Source: CAKVOD01 sp050872805
GTDB taxonomy: Bacteria; Bacillota; Clostridia; Christensenellales; UBA1242
Assembly: GCA_050872805.1 (NCBI GenBank)
Contig: JBNMHN010000050.1
Span: 1-9,205 of the forward strand
Length of the DNA stretch: 9,205 nucleotides
Direction of reading: 5' to 3'
Shown here: piece by piece, positions 1-6,063 of the stretch
Layout of the letters: each line of letters begins with the position of its first letter
How positions within the stretch are numbered: position 1 is the stretch's first letter
Notes under the pieces: model-generated
Told to the model about the DNA's origin: nothing
Databases searched by the model: none
Seen by the model: the letters and a program-made list of their open reading frames with translations, nothing else
Position numbers and translations under genes: made by a program

Positions 1-186
1 CTATCCCACCGAGCGATAACCATCATAGACAGCACTTGCGTTCGCCGTCCGCGTAAATTACTTTGTCGTAGGGAAAGTACCTGCAGCCGCGGGCTATCCC
101 ACCGAGCGATAACCATCAGAGAAAGCACTTGCGTTCGCCGTCCGCGTAAATTACTTAGGCGTAGGGAAAGTACCTGCAGCCGCGGG
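1..186. repeat. Two tandem 93-bp repeats ending at the acpS stop codon
   Basis: Positions 1-93 and 94-186 are near-identical units that differ at four positions (two near 26-30, two near 64-66). A third copy begins at 187 with CTATCCCACC and then turns into acpS coding sequence. Each unit carries a box starting GTAGGGAAAGTACC (68 and 161), then GCAGCCGCGGG, and the next unit opens with CTATCCC, giving a GGG-CTAT-CCC hairpin at each junction. The same box and hairpin recur at 3020-3054, 3716-3750 and 3813-3849, so this is a tandem amplification of an interspersed family. The first unit begins at base 1, so the array may continue outside the window. There is no gene and no T-tract terminator in this stretch. 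Its role is unknown; a REP-like element protecting mRNA 3' ends is a reasonable inference. Confidence 0.9.
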
Positions 187-501
187 CTATCCCACCACGG
201 CCACGGCAACAGCGGTGTGGCGGGTGTGTGAAATGGACAGTTGTACATATGCGCCGCGGAACACGCACATTGGCGCGCCATTGTCGCCGTGCAAAATCTC
301 ACGCAAAATCTCCAGCCCCAAACCACTCAGCCCCAGCGCCTTGAACACCGCCTCTTTCGCAGCATAAATGCCCGCCATAACCTCAGTCTTGCGCGCAGCA
401 TTCGTCGCGCGATTAATGTAATCTAACTCGCGCGGCGTGTAAATACGGCTAAAATCACGCGCAGCAAAATCTTCAATCTCAACAATATCAATCCCAATCA
501 T
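187..501 (-). CDS. acpS: Holo-[acyl-carrier-protein] synthase
   Basis: This enzyme moves the 4'-phosphopantetheine arm of coenzyme A onto a serine of apo-ACP, activating it for fatty acid synthesis in the cytoplasm. The family landmarks are present: N-terminal GIDIVEI (residues 3-9, with the metal-binding Asp5), the AAKEAVFKALG helix (47-57, with catalytic-type Glu50), and SISH (89-92) near the C-terminus. At 104 residues it is shorter than the usual 118-126, mainly through compact loops; all core motifs remain. The ATG overlaps the recX stop as ATGA, and a GAGGA site sits inside the last recX codons, so the two genes are probably translationally coupled. The TAG stop lies in the loop of a repeat hairpin (GGG-ATAG-CCC on the coding strand) shared with the 93-bp units downstream. 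Confidence 0.93.
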   Translation of the reverse strand: MIGIDIVEIEDFAARDFSRIYTPRELDYINRATNAARKTEVMAGIYAAKEAVFKALGLSGLGLEILREILHGDNGAPMCVFRGAYVQLSISHTRHTAVAVAVVG

Positions 502-1106
502 TCTTCGTCCTCATAATTCAGTTTGTTAAACGCGCGCTTGATTGTGTCAAAATCAAACCCCTTGCCCGCCAAAAATCGATAGACTTTTGCCATATTTTCG
601 CGCGTGCGCTCCGCGTTCCCCAACTTCTTGACCGCCATAGCATAGCAAACATCATCCTGCGGCTCAAGGTTTTCAAGCGCCGCGTCAATAACGTCGCGCG
701 CAACGCCCTTTTCCATAAGTTTTTGACGCATCTTGTACACGCCCATCTTCTTTTGTCCGTACTCAACCACCTGTTTTGCCAAATTTTCATCGGACAAAAA
801 ATTGTATTCCTTAAGTTTGCCGATCACATATTCCGCCACCTTTGGCGAATACTTGCGCTCGCGCAAATAGCGCCTGAGTTCGCTCTCGGAACGATACGAC
901 GCCGTCAGCCAGTTCATCGCGCGACTGAGCGCAAACGCGCACGCGCTGTCAAACTCCGCCACCGCAAGCGCCTCATCGTCCACCGCACCCACAACTATGC
1001 CAAATTTTACAATCGCATCAGGCGTCAAACTAATATTTTCGCCGTCATACGTCGTAGCAATAAACTCGCGCTTGTTTTTTTTCATCTTCAATTCAATTAT
1101 TTCCAT
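498..1106 (-). CDS. recX: RecX family regulatory protein
   Basis: RecX binds RecA filaments and modulates (usually limits) recombinase activity during DNA repair. The 202-residue protein has an N-terminal beta region like that of Gram-positive RecX proteins (about 1-50), followed by three three-helix RecX repeats. The first contains RSESELRRYLRERKY (72-86) and YNFLSDENLAK (101-111), the second is at about 117-145 (GVYKMRQKLMEKGV), the third at about 172-197. The ATG at 1106 follows the stop of the upstream ABC exporter fragment by three bases. Its Shine-Dalgarno is modest (AAGGA, about 11 bases upstream), so a start at codon 8 is possible, but the N-terminal residues fit the family. No promoter is visible directly upstream, so it is probably read from the exporter promoter and translationally coupled to acpS. 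recX is not next to recA here. Confidence 0.9.
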   Translation of the reverse strand: MEIIELKMKKNKREFIATTYDGENISLTPDAIVKFGIVVGAVDDEALAVAEFDSACAFALSRAMNWLTASYRSESELRRYLRERKYSPKVAEYVIGKLKEYNFLSDENLAKQVVEYGQKKMGVYKMRQKLMEKGVARDVIDAALENLEPQDDVCYAMAVKKLGNAERTRENMAKVYRFLAGKGFDFDTIKRAFNKLNYEDEE

Positions 1107-1109
1107 ATG

Positions 1110-1712
1110 TTAGCCGTCCTTGTCGTCATTTATAGCATCTTCACACAAATATAATTGCTTGTATCCGCTGCATTCTTCTATAAGTTTATTATGCGTGCCT
1201 ACCATCGCTATTCTGCCATTTTCAACAAACATAATTTCATCTGCGTCGACAACAGTTGATAACCTGTGCGCGACAAAAATTATCGTGTGGTCTTTTTTCA
1301 ATTTGTAAATTGTTTGCTTAATTTTTTCTTGCGCAATGTTATCAAGAGCACTCGTCGCCTCATCAAATATAATTATTTTACTATCTTTTAGTAAAGCGCG
1401 CGCAATCGCAATTCTTTGTTTTTGCCCACCTGAAAGGAATATCCCATTTTCACCAAGTAAAGTGTCATACCCGTCTTTAAGCCCCTCAACAAAATCTGCA
1501 ATGTCCGCCGCTTGACACGCACTCCTAATTTCATCATCAGTTGCATTTTCCTTTGCTAAGCGCAAGTTTTCTTTTACCGACATATTGAAAATATAAGGCG
1601 ACTGCGAAACATAACTAATTCCGTCGCTCAATGTTTTTTCGCTCAATTCATTCAAATCAAATCCATCAAGCAAAACTTTTCCACTTTGTGGCTCAACCCC
1701 TTTAGATATCAA
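1110..1712 (-). CDS. ABC exporter, C-terminal nucleotide-binding part (frameshifted)
   Basis: This is the second piece of a split ABC exporter. It holds the rest of the ATPase domain: Q-loop Gln37 in YVSQSPY, signature LSGGQ (93-97), Walker B IIIFDE (113-118), D-loop SALD (121-124) and switch His149 in AHRLS. Walker A is missing because it lies at the end of the preceding piece (1709-2872), which stops in TGA four bases into this frame. The apparent TTG start has no good ribosome site, so this is not an independent gene. Adding one T to the TTTT run of the coding strand (1716-1719) would join the pieces as GAGKST-IFELI-SKGVEPQSGK, a normal exporter sequence with a total length of 587 residues. 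This is either a real recent mutation or a base-calling or assembly error. recX begins three bases after the stop. Confidence 0.85.
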   Translation of the reverse strand: MISKGVEPQSGKVLLDGFDLNELSEKTLSDGISYVSQSPYIFNMSVKENLRLAKENATDDEIRSACQAADIADFVEGLKDGYDTLLGENGIFLSGGQKQRIAIARALLKDSKIIIFDEATSALDNIAQEKIKQTIYKLKKDHTIIFVAHRLSTVVDADEIMFVENGRIAMVGTHNKLIEECSGYKQLYLCEDAINDDKDG

Positions 1713-2872
1713 CTCAAAATCGTACTTTTGCCCGCACCGCTTTCGCCGACAAATGCGACAAAAGTGTTGGGCTTGATTGTAAAGTTCATACCATCCAAAA
1801 TCTTTGTTCCGTCCTCATATGAAAAATTGACATCTTGAAATGCTATTGCCCCACACAAATCTATATCTTTATCGCCATATTTTTCTTTTGGATACTTTTC
1901 TTCGTAGAAGAACTCGAACACGCGTATTGCTTTCTTTTCCCCATTAGCAATGGTTGCTTTCATATTATTGAACACATATATCGAATCAGTTATTCGCCCT
2001 TTATACATATACAGCACAATAAAACTTGCTAGCGTTAACTCGCCTTTGTACATAAGTAGCGCACAGAGCGCAAAAAAGCCAACCTTAAAAAATCCGTCAA
2101 TAACATTCGGTACAAAATGGAGCCAACTATACTCAATATTATATTTAACAGTTTTATCAGCCAAACTTTGATTTGCACCATCCACCTTTTGGCAAATGGC
2201 ACGCTTCAGTCCCAACAACTTAATGTCCTTGATTCCGCGAACTGCCTCATTTTTCATACTGTTAATTTCGTCACTATATTTGTCGAGAACCAAAGATTTT
2301 GTCGCGCACCTATTTTCAACGAGCATTATAACGGTTAACTGTATCAGCGAATGCGCTATTAAGAAAATCGCCACCCAAACATTAACAAATAACCCTATTC
2401 CCAAGTATACAATACCCGATATCGACGTGCTGATTTGCGACAAAAGTATCCTAAACGAACGACTGAGTGCCGTTGCGTCACCCCCTATTCTTGATAACGC
2501 TTGGCCACTGGTTATCTTGTCGAGTTTTTCGTTTGTTGTGTTAACATAATTTTTAAAAACCGCAGACTGCAAATTGTTTGCTCCGCCACGTACCCACTTT
2601 TCAGTGAAAATAGTTAGCACAGGACTGAGCAAATCTGCTAGTAAATAACTAGCCGACATACAAATAAGATTGATGATTATTTTGTCATAGTCCGCGTCCG
2701 TGAACCCTATAAGAACTTGCGCCAAAAACAACGGAGCAATAACTGACAGCACAATCCGCGCAATCATAGTGACAATGGTTGCAAAGACCCACCCGCCATA
2801 TCCCTTGTAATAAGGTAGCATTCGGCGCATATTTTTCATTCCACGAACTTTTACTTCTTCTTGATTTTTCAT
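1709..2872 (-). CDS. ABC exporter, membrane domain and Walker A (frameshifted)
   Basis: This is the N-terminal part of a type IV (half-size, TMD-NBD) ABC exporter, acting in the cytoplasmic membrane as a dimer. From the ATG at 2872 it has 387 residues: about six membrane helices (roughly 26-55, 66-90, 146-165, 166-187, 256-278, 280-300), a coupling region around 200-225, then the start of the ATPase domain with an A-loop-like FSYEDGTKIL (350-359) and Walker A GESGAGKST (376-384). The frame ends at once in TGA, and the rest of the ATPase is in 1110-1712 in the -1 frame. The ATG at 2872 was chosen because AAAGGGG lies nine bases upstream, and the longer open frame (to 2995) would run through the promoter. 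The gene looks more AT-rich than its yigZ, recX and acpS neighbours. The substrate cannot be told; drug, lipid or peptide export are all possible. Confidence 0.85.
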   Translation of the reverse strand: MKNQEEVKVRGMKNMRRMLPYYKGYGGWVFATIVTMIARIVLSVIAPLFLAQVLIGFTDADYDKIIINLICMSASYLLADLLSPVLTIFTEKWVRGGANNLQSAVFKNYVNTTNEKLDKITSGQALSRIGGDATALSRSFRILLSQISTSISGIVYLGIGLFVNVWVAIFLIAHSLIQLTVIMLVENRCATKSLVLDKYSDEINSMKNEAVRGIKDIKLLGLKRAICQKVDGANQSLADKTVKYNIEYSWLHFVPNVIDGFFKVGFFALCALLMYKGELTLASFIVLYMYKGRITDSIYVFNNMKATIANGEKKAIRVFEFFYEEKYPKEKYGDKDIDLCGAIAFQDVNFSYEDGTKILDGMNFTIKPNTFVAFVGESGAGKSTILS

Positions 2873-2888
2873 AATTCTTTTCCCCTTT

Positions 2889-2922
2889 CGTGCATTGTAA
2901 CGCAAAATTATGCACGTGACAA
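2889..2922 (-). promoter_or_regulatory. Promoter and operator-like inverted repeat of the ABC exporter
   Basis: On the minus strand TTGTCA (2917-2922) and TACAAT (2894-2899) are separated by exactly 17 bases, about 22 bases upstream of the ATG at 2872. A perfect inverted repeat, CGTGCAT (2889-2895) and ATGCACG (2910-2916), with arms 21 bp apart centre to centre, covers the -10 element and fills the spacer up to the -35. That geometry fits a dimeric repressor occluding the promoter. The repressor is not identified. It may also control recX and acpS, which follow with almost no gap. Confidence 0.6.
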
Positions 2923-2978
2923 GATGTAATATAAAAATAAAAACTATTTGACTCAGAACACAAAATAGTAATCCATAT

Positions 2979-2997
2979 AAAAAGCGCACAAGCACGC
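2979..2997 (-). terminator. Weak possible terminator after yigZ
   Basis: On the coding strand a short stem (GCGTG and TGCGC around CTTG, with two G-T wobbles) is followed by CTTTTTAT. It lies 13-31 bases after the yigZ stop and before the exporter promoter. The stem is marginal and partly overlaps the conserved outer box of the repeat at 2989-3054, so efficiency is uncertain. Confidence 0.35.
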
Positions 2998-3054
2998 CGC
3001 CCGCGATAGTCAGTTGGGCGTAATGACAGTACTTGCACCTGCGGCGTATGCCGC
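2989..3054. repeat. Interspersed hairpin repeat, copy inside the yigZ 3' end
   Basis: This copy has the outer box CAAGCACGCCGCCC (2989-3002), then at 3020 the box GTAATGACAGTACTTGCA, then the hairpin GCGGC-GTAT-GCCGC (3041-3054). The distance from outer box to inner box is 31 bases, exactly as in the copy at 3782. The inner part (3010-3054) is translated as the last 15 yigZ codons. The stem differs from the other copies but pairs perfectly. Confidence 0.75.
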
Positions 3055-3579
3055 AAGGAGAGCGGCGGGGTCAGCAGTGCGCGCAATAATGGTGCAAACT
3101 GCATCAAACGACTTCGTGTACGTGATGCCCGCGCTGTCCAAAATTTTCAGCACGCGCGAGGCGTCGCTTAGCGAACACGTCAGGCGCACAGTCTCAAGGC
3201 GCGGCGTCAGGTGTGACTTCAGCAAAACCGCCGTTCCGCTATACGCGCGCGTCAGCCCGCCCGCACCAAGTTTGATGCCCCCAAAGTACCGAATAACCAG
3301 TATTATCGCGTTAATAATGTTTTCCTTTATCATAAAATTGAGAATCGGCTTGCCCGCCGTTCCGCTCGGCTCGCCGTCGTCGCTCGGTTTTTGGAACACT
3401 TGCCCGTCATCAATGCGGTACGCGTACGCAATGTGCCGCGCGTCGTAAAACTCTTTCTTTAGCACAGCAATCTTGTCGCGCGCCTCCGCCTCGCTCTCCA
3501 CAGGGAACCCAACCGCAATAAACCGCGACTTTTTGATGACGTCCTCCGCCACCACCTTTTCATTAAATGTATAATCCAT
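3010..3579 (-). CDS. yigZ: YigZ/YvyE (IMPACT) family protein
   Basis: This is a 189-residue UPF0029/IMPACT-family protein. Family members are linked to translation control and stress, but no bacterial reaction is firmly established. The N-terminal IMPACT domain shows KKSRFIA (16-22), HIAYAYRI (49-56), the hallmark SDDGEPSGTAGKPIL (66-80), and IRYFGGIKLGAGGLTRAY (96-113). A smaller DUF1949-like C-terminal domain follows (about 127-189). The ATG at 3579 is preferred over a TTG at 3615, because the family begins near this Met and a strong promoter occupies the interval. There is almost no 5' leader (see 3586-3622). The last residues, AAYAAGASTVITPN, are encoded by an interspersed repeat, so the tail was probably acquired when the repeat landed there. 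It is a single-gene unit between the ABC operon and the exporter. Confidence 0.92.
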   Translation of the reverse strand: MDYTFNEKVVAEDVIKKSRFIAVGFPVESEAEARDKIAVLKKEFYDARHIAYAYRIDDGQVFQKPSDDGEPSGTAGKPILNFMIKENIINAIILVIRYFGGIKLGAGGLTRAYSGTAVLLKSHLTPRLETVRLTCSLSDASRVLKILDSAGITYTKSFDAVCTIIARTADPAALLAAYAAGASTVITPN

Positions 3580-3585
3580 ACCCAC

Positions 3586-3622
3586 ATTATACCAAAAATA
3601 AGCCCCCTTAGTCAATGACTAA
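3586..3622 (-). promoter_or_regulatory. yigZ promoter giving a near-leaderless mRNA, with palindrome at -35
   Basis: On the minus strand TTGACT (3610-3615), an 18-base spacer and an extended -10, TGGTATAAT (hexamer 3586-3591), stand only six bases before the ATG at 3579. Transcription would start at or next to the A of the ATG, leaving no room for a ribosome site. A 15-bp palindrome, TTAGTCA-A-TGACTAA (3608-3622), covers the -35 and could be an operator. An AT-rich stretch (3631-3660) with the inverted repeat ATAAAT-caa-ATTTAT lies upstream, in a position suitable for an UP element. Confidence 0.65.
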
Positions 3623-3694
3623 AAGGACTTGTGTTTATAAATCAAATTTATTTAAATAACCTATTTCTATTTTTCGTCAAGCCTACCACTTCCC

Positions 3695-3757
3695 ACTTGC
3701 GCAAGTTAGTTGTGTGTAGGGACAGTACTTGCAGCAGTGCGCTATCGCACCACACAA
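3695..3757. repeat. Interspersed hairpin repeat, intergenic copy
   Basis: The box GTAGGGACAGTACTTGCAGC (3716-3735) is followed by the hairpin GTGCG-CTAT-CGCAC (3737-3750). An outer stem, TTGTGTG (3710-3716) with CACACAA (3751-3757), pairs perfectly. The left end carries the 12-bp palindrome ACTTGCGCAAGT (3695-3706); the tandem copies near base 35 contain a related CACTTGCG. This copy lies in the non-coding stretch between yigZ and the TM2 gene. Besides this repeat, the next copy and the yigZ promoter region, I see no gene or RNA in 3623-3848. Confidence 0.75.
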
Positions 3758-3781
3758 GAACTAGACAACATAAAATACACT

Positions 3782-3849
3782 CAAGCACGCCGCCCACAAA
3801 AGCCGCTTACTTGTAGGGACAGTACCTGCAGCCGCGGGGCTATCCCCGC
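3782..3849. repeat. Interspersed hairpin repeat, copy at the TM2 gene stop
   Basis: The outer box CAAGCACGCCGCCC (3782-3795) is followed 31 bases later by GTAGGGACAGTACCTGCAGC (3813-3832) and then the hairpin GCGGGG-CTAT-CCCCGC (3834-3849). The hairpin abuts the stop codon of the TM2 gene (3849-3851), and its loop holds a second in-frame TAG. With no T-tract it is not a classical terminator, but it would fold at the 3' end of the ABC operon mRNA. Confidence 0.78.
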
Positions 3850-4289
3850 TAGTCGATGACAATGGGGATTTTGAAGCGGTTGCACACAATGCTCAAAATG
3901 TCAAGCCACCACATCATAATCCAAACAGACCCACACATTCCCGCAACCATTCCGCTCACGTACTGGTGCAGCGCCCACGTTTCGGGCAGGCTCGCAAAGG
4001 TTAGCCCGATTATAAACATCGCCAAAATCGTGAACCCGCGCCCCATTCGCCCGACATAGTAGCAGTGTCCGCCGACAAAACCCGTGAATATGGCTAGCAG
4101 CAGCAGTTTCGTTTTGTTCACATCGTCAGGGCGATATGTCGACAAGAAAACCTTGTCACGCTGCCCATTTTTGAGCGCAATCTTCGCGTCCGCATTGCGC
4201 GCGGTCACAATAACCTGCGTTTGCAGTTTGCAATAAGGACAATGCTTTTCGCCCGTTTCAATTTTATTGCCACATCTAGGACATTTCAT
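3849..4289 (-). CDS. Zinc-ribbon and TM2 domain membrane protein
   Basis: This 146-residue protein starts with a zinc-ribbon-like CPRC...CPYC (Cys3, Cys6, Cys17, Cys20). A hydrophilic linker (about 25-58) is followed by a TM2 domain: KTKLLLLAIFTGFVGGHCYYVGR (59-81), a helix at about 86-99 and a final helix containing WWLDIL (127-132). Spacing of Gly, His and Tyr in the first helix is typical of TM2. The function of such proteins is not established. The ATG is preceded by AGGTGA six bases upstream, and the gene starts 21 bases after the permease stop, so it is the third gene of the ABC operon; a role as accessory subunit or sensor of the transporter is only an inference. A repeat hairpin begins at its stop codon. 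Confidence 0.85.
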   Translation of the reverse strand: MKCPRCGNKIETGEKHCPYCKLQTQVIVTARNADAKIALKNGQRDKVFLSTYRPDDVNKTKLLLLAIFTGFVGGHCYYVGRMGRGFTILAMFIIGLTFASLPETWALHQYVSGMVAGMCGSVWIMMWWLDILSIVCNRFKIPIVID

Positions 4290-4310
4290 AAATAATCACC
4301 TAATAACTAA

Positions 4311-5120
4311 TTAATAATCAATTTTTTGATTACGTCTAAACCCCAAGACGATAACAATCACCGCGAGCAAAGCGAAAATGCCAAGCACGAGATAGTTTAT
4401 ATCAAACGGCGCACCCACTTTCATCCCATTGAAAATTGTGAGCGGCGACAAATTTTCCACCCATTTTGCGCTGCTTGCTACGCTTGCCGCGATTGCCGAA
4501 ACAAAGTACAGCACAAGCGGAAGCCCGATTGCAACGCCAAGCCCCAATTTTTGCGGCTTGCAAATTATTATACCAAAAACAATGCTTGCGACAATCAGTT
4601 GAACAATTATTCCAAACAAAACAAATGCCAAGATTGCGACAATGTCAATTCCTTTAAAGTCAATGATTGCCATACCCACGAGTTCGACTACTAAAAGGAA
4701 AACATTTAATATCAAAATAGCGGACACAAGCGCTGAAAACTTTGTCAGCAGCACTTGACGGCGCGAAAGCGCGTTTGTGTACAAGAGTTCGTACGTGCCG
4801 CGCTTGAAGTCGCGCGAAAGAGCAAGGCTTGCAAAGCAGCACGCAAAGAGCATTCCGCCGACGATGTGCGTTTGCACACACTCAAGCAAGAAGTACGCCG
4901 TGACCGAACTATAATCGAAAATCGCCCCCATACTCTCAAGTTCGGCGCGCTCCTCCGCAGTCAGCGAGCCCATAATCGAGTCGACGACGGGATATACCAT
5001 AAGGCTGATAAAAATCAGCACAGCCAGCACGCCAAACCACCAGTAAATTGGCTTGACCTGCAGGCGCAATTCGTTTTTGTAAAGGCTGCCATATGCCTTT
5101 CTCATTTTTGTTTTTTCCAC
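4311..5120 (-). CDS. ABC-2 type transporter permease
   Basis: This 269-residue membrane subunit partners the ATPase encoded just upstream. About six membrane segments are visible: 26-47, 75-101, 125-151, 158-187, 193-214 and 242-261. After the second comes SRDFKRGTYELLYTNALSR (102-120), the cytoplasmic stretch typical of ABC-2 permeases, where FKRGTYELL corresponds to the usual 'ERE.GT...LL' motif. The start is GTG at 5120, supported by GAGGTG five bases upstream that overlaps the ATPase stop region; the ATG at codon 6 lacks such a site. The eight-base gap to the ATPase indicates one transcription unit. Substrate unknown: lipids, antibiotics, peptides or ions are all carried by relatives. Confidence 0.88.
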   Translation of the reverse strand: MEKTKMRKAYGSLYKNELRLQVKPIYWWFGVLAVLIFISLMVYPVVDSIMGSLTAEERAELESMGAIFDYSSVTAYFLLECVQTHIVGGMLFACCFASLALSRDFKRGTYELLYTNALSRRQVLLTKFSALVSAILILNVFLLVVELVGMAIIDFKGIDIVAILAFVLFGIIVQLIVASIVFGIIICKPQKLGLGVAIGLPLVLYFVSAIAASVASSAKWVENLSPLTIFNGMKVGAPFDINYLVLGIFALLAVIVIVLGFRRNQKIDY

Positions 5121-5128
5121 AATTCACC

Positions 5129-5995
5129 TCAGTACCAGCGCATAAATTCGTCGTTCAAATCGACATCCGTGATTGAAACATTGACAACATTTGCTTGCGC
5201 GATAAAGTCGTTTAGCGTTTTCATATCGCCGTGATAATCGAACTCGCACCTGTTGCCGTCAAGTTTGAGGTTTTCCACGCCGTCGATATATGGTTTTGAC
5301 GCGGAATTGGAGAGTTCCAAAACAACGTGTTTCATCAACTTGTTCTTGAACTCGCCAATTTCCTTGACCGCGACCAAAACGCCGTTTTTGATAATGCCAA
5401 CCCTGTCGCAGCAACGCTGAATCTCGTTCAAGTTGTGCGACGAAAGCAAAATCGCCACGCCGCGTCTGCGCTCAACGTCAATGATTTCAAAAAACTTTTG
5501 CTGCATCAGCGGGTCAAGCCCCGTCGTTGCCTCGTCCATAACCAAAATTTTTGGAGAATTAGCAAGCGCCGTCACAATGGCAAGTTTTTTCTTGTTGCCG
5601 AGAGAAAGTTCGCTCGTCTTGCGATTTTGGTTCAACTCAAAATAGGTGCAAAGCGGGTCGATGCGCTCATAGCCGCGCCCCTTTTGGTCGAGCATAAACT
5701 CAATGTACTTGCGCACGGTCATACTACCATACACATTGATTTCGCTCGGAACATACGACACCCTGTCGCGCACCAAATGTCCCTCAGAAAAAGCATCCTT
5801 GCCCGCAACATTGACAAGCCCACTGTCAGGCTTCAAAAGTCCCATAATCGCGCGAATGGTCGTCGACTTTCCCGCGCCGTTTGGCCCAATGAACCCAAAC
5901 ACTTCGCCGTAATTGATGTTGAAACTAACGCGTTCCACACCCACGCCCGTACCCTTGTATTTCTTTTTTAAATCTGCCACTTCAATCGCAAACAT
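5129..5995 (-). CDS. ABC transporter ATP-binding protein (BcrA/NatA-like)
   Basis: This 288-residue ATPase powers the permease encoded next to it. It has Walker A GPNGAGKST (37-45), a Q-loop region YVPSE (81-85, the usual Gln replaced as is common in this subfamily), a slightly divergent signature, LSLGNKKKL (130-138, for LSxGxxxxL), Walker B ILVMDE (150-155), D-loop TGLD (158-161) and switch His187 in LLSSHNL. Beyond about 215 a C-terminal extension of some 70 residues follows, typical of drug or antibiotic exporters of this class. The ATG at 5995 has AGGAG six bases upstream and a good promoter 34 bases further up (6029-6057). It is the first gene of a three-gene operon with the permease and the TM2 protein. 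Confidence 0.93.
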   Translation of the reverse strand: MFAIEVADLKKKYKGTGVGVERVSFNINYGEVFGFIGPNGAGKSTTIRAIMGLLKPDSGLVNVAGKDAFSEGHLVRDRVSYVPSEINVYGSMTVRKYIEFMLDQKGRGYERIDPLCTYFELNQNRKTSELSLGNKKKLAIVTALANSPKILVMDEATTGLDPLMQQKFFEIIDVERRRGVAILLSSHNLNEIQRCCDRVGIIKNGVLVAVKEIGEFKNKLMKHVVLELSNSASKPYIDGVENLKLDGNRCEFDYHGDMKTLNDFIAQANVVNVSITDVDLNDEFMRWY

Positions 5996-6028
5996 AAACG
6001 ACTCCTATGTTGAACTGATATTTTAGTG

Positions 6029-6057
6029 ATTATACCACACTTTGCCCCCAATTACAA
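6029..6057 (-). promoter_or_regulatory. Promoter of the ABC ATPase-permease-TM2 operon
   Basis: On the minus strand TTGTAA (6052-6057), a 17-base spacer and TATAAT (6029-6034) with the extended -10 TG give a strong sigma-A-like promoter. The leader of about 27 bases contains ATAGGAG before the ATG at 5995. An inverted repeat related to the regulator's operator array lies just upstream of the -35. Confidence 0.75.
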
Positions 6058-6063
6058 GCATAT

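Noticed and set aside
1..186. CRISPR array
   Set aside because: The 93-bp units are contiguous tandem copies that are nearly identical throughout, with no unique spacers between short repeats.
1709..1720. Programmed -1 frameshifting in the ABC exporter
   Set aside because: The site lacks a canonical X-XXY-YYZ heptamer and I saw no clear downstream stimulatory stem. A deleted T is simpler.
2685..3107. Minus-strand open frame of 140 codons spanning the yigZ-exporter junction
   Set aside because: It overlaps both supported genes and the promoter in another frame, and its sequence has no family features.
3014..3448. Plus-strand open frame of 144 codons opposite yigZ
   Set aside because: It is an antisense shadow of a well-supported family gene, with no ribosome site or domain of its own.
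4755..5234. Long plus-strand open frame opposite the permease and ATPase
   Set aside because: Antisense shadow: the opposite strand encodes clear ABC motifs, and no ribosome site or domain supports it.
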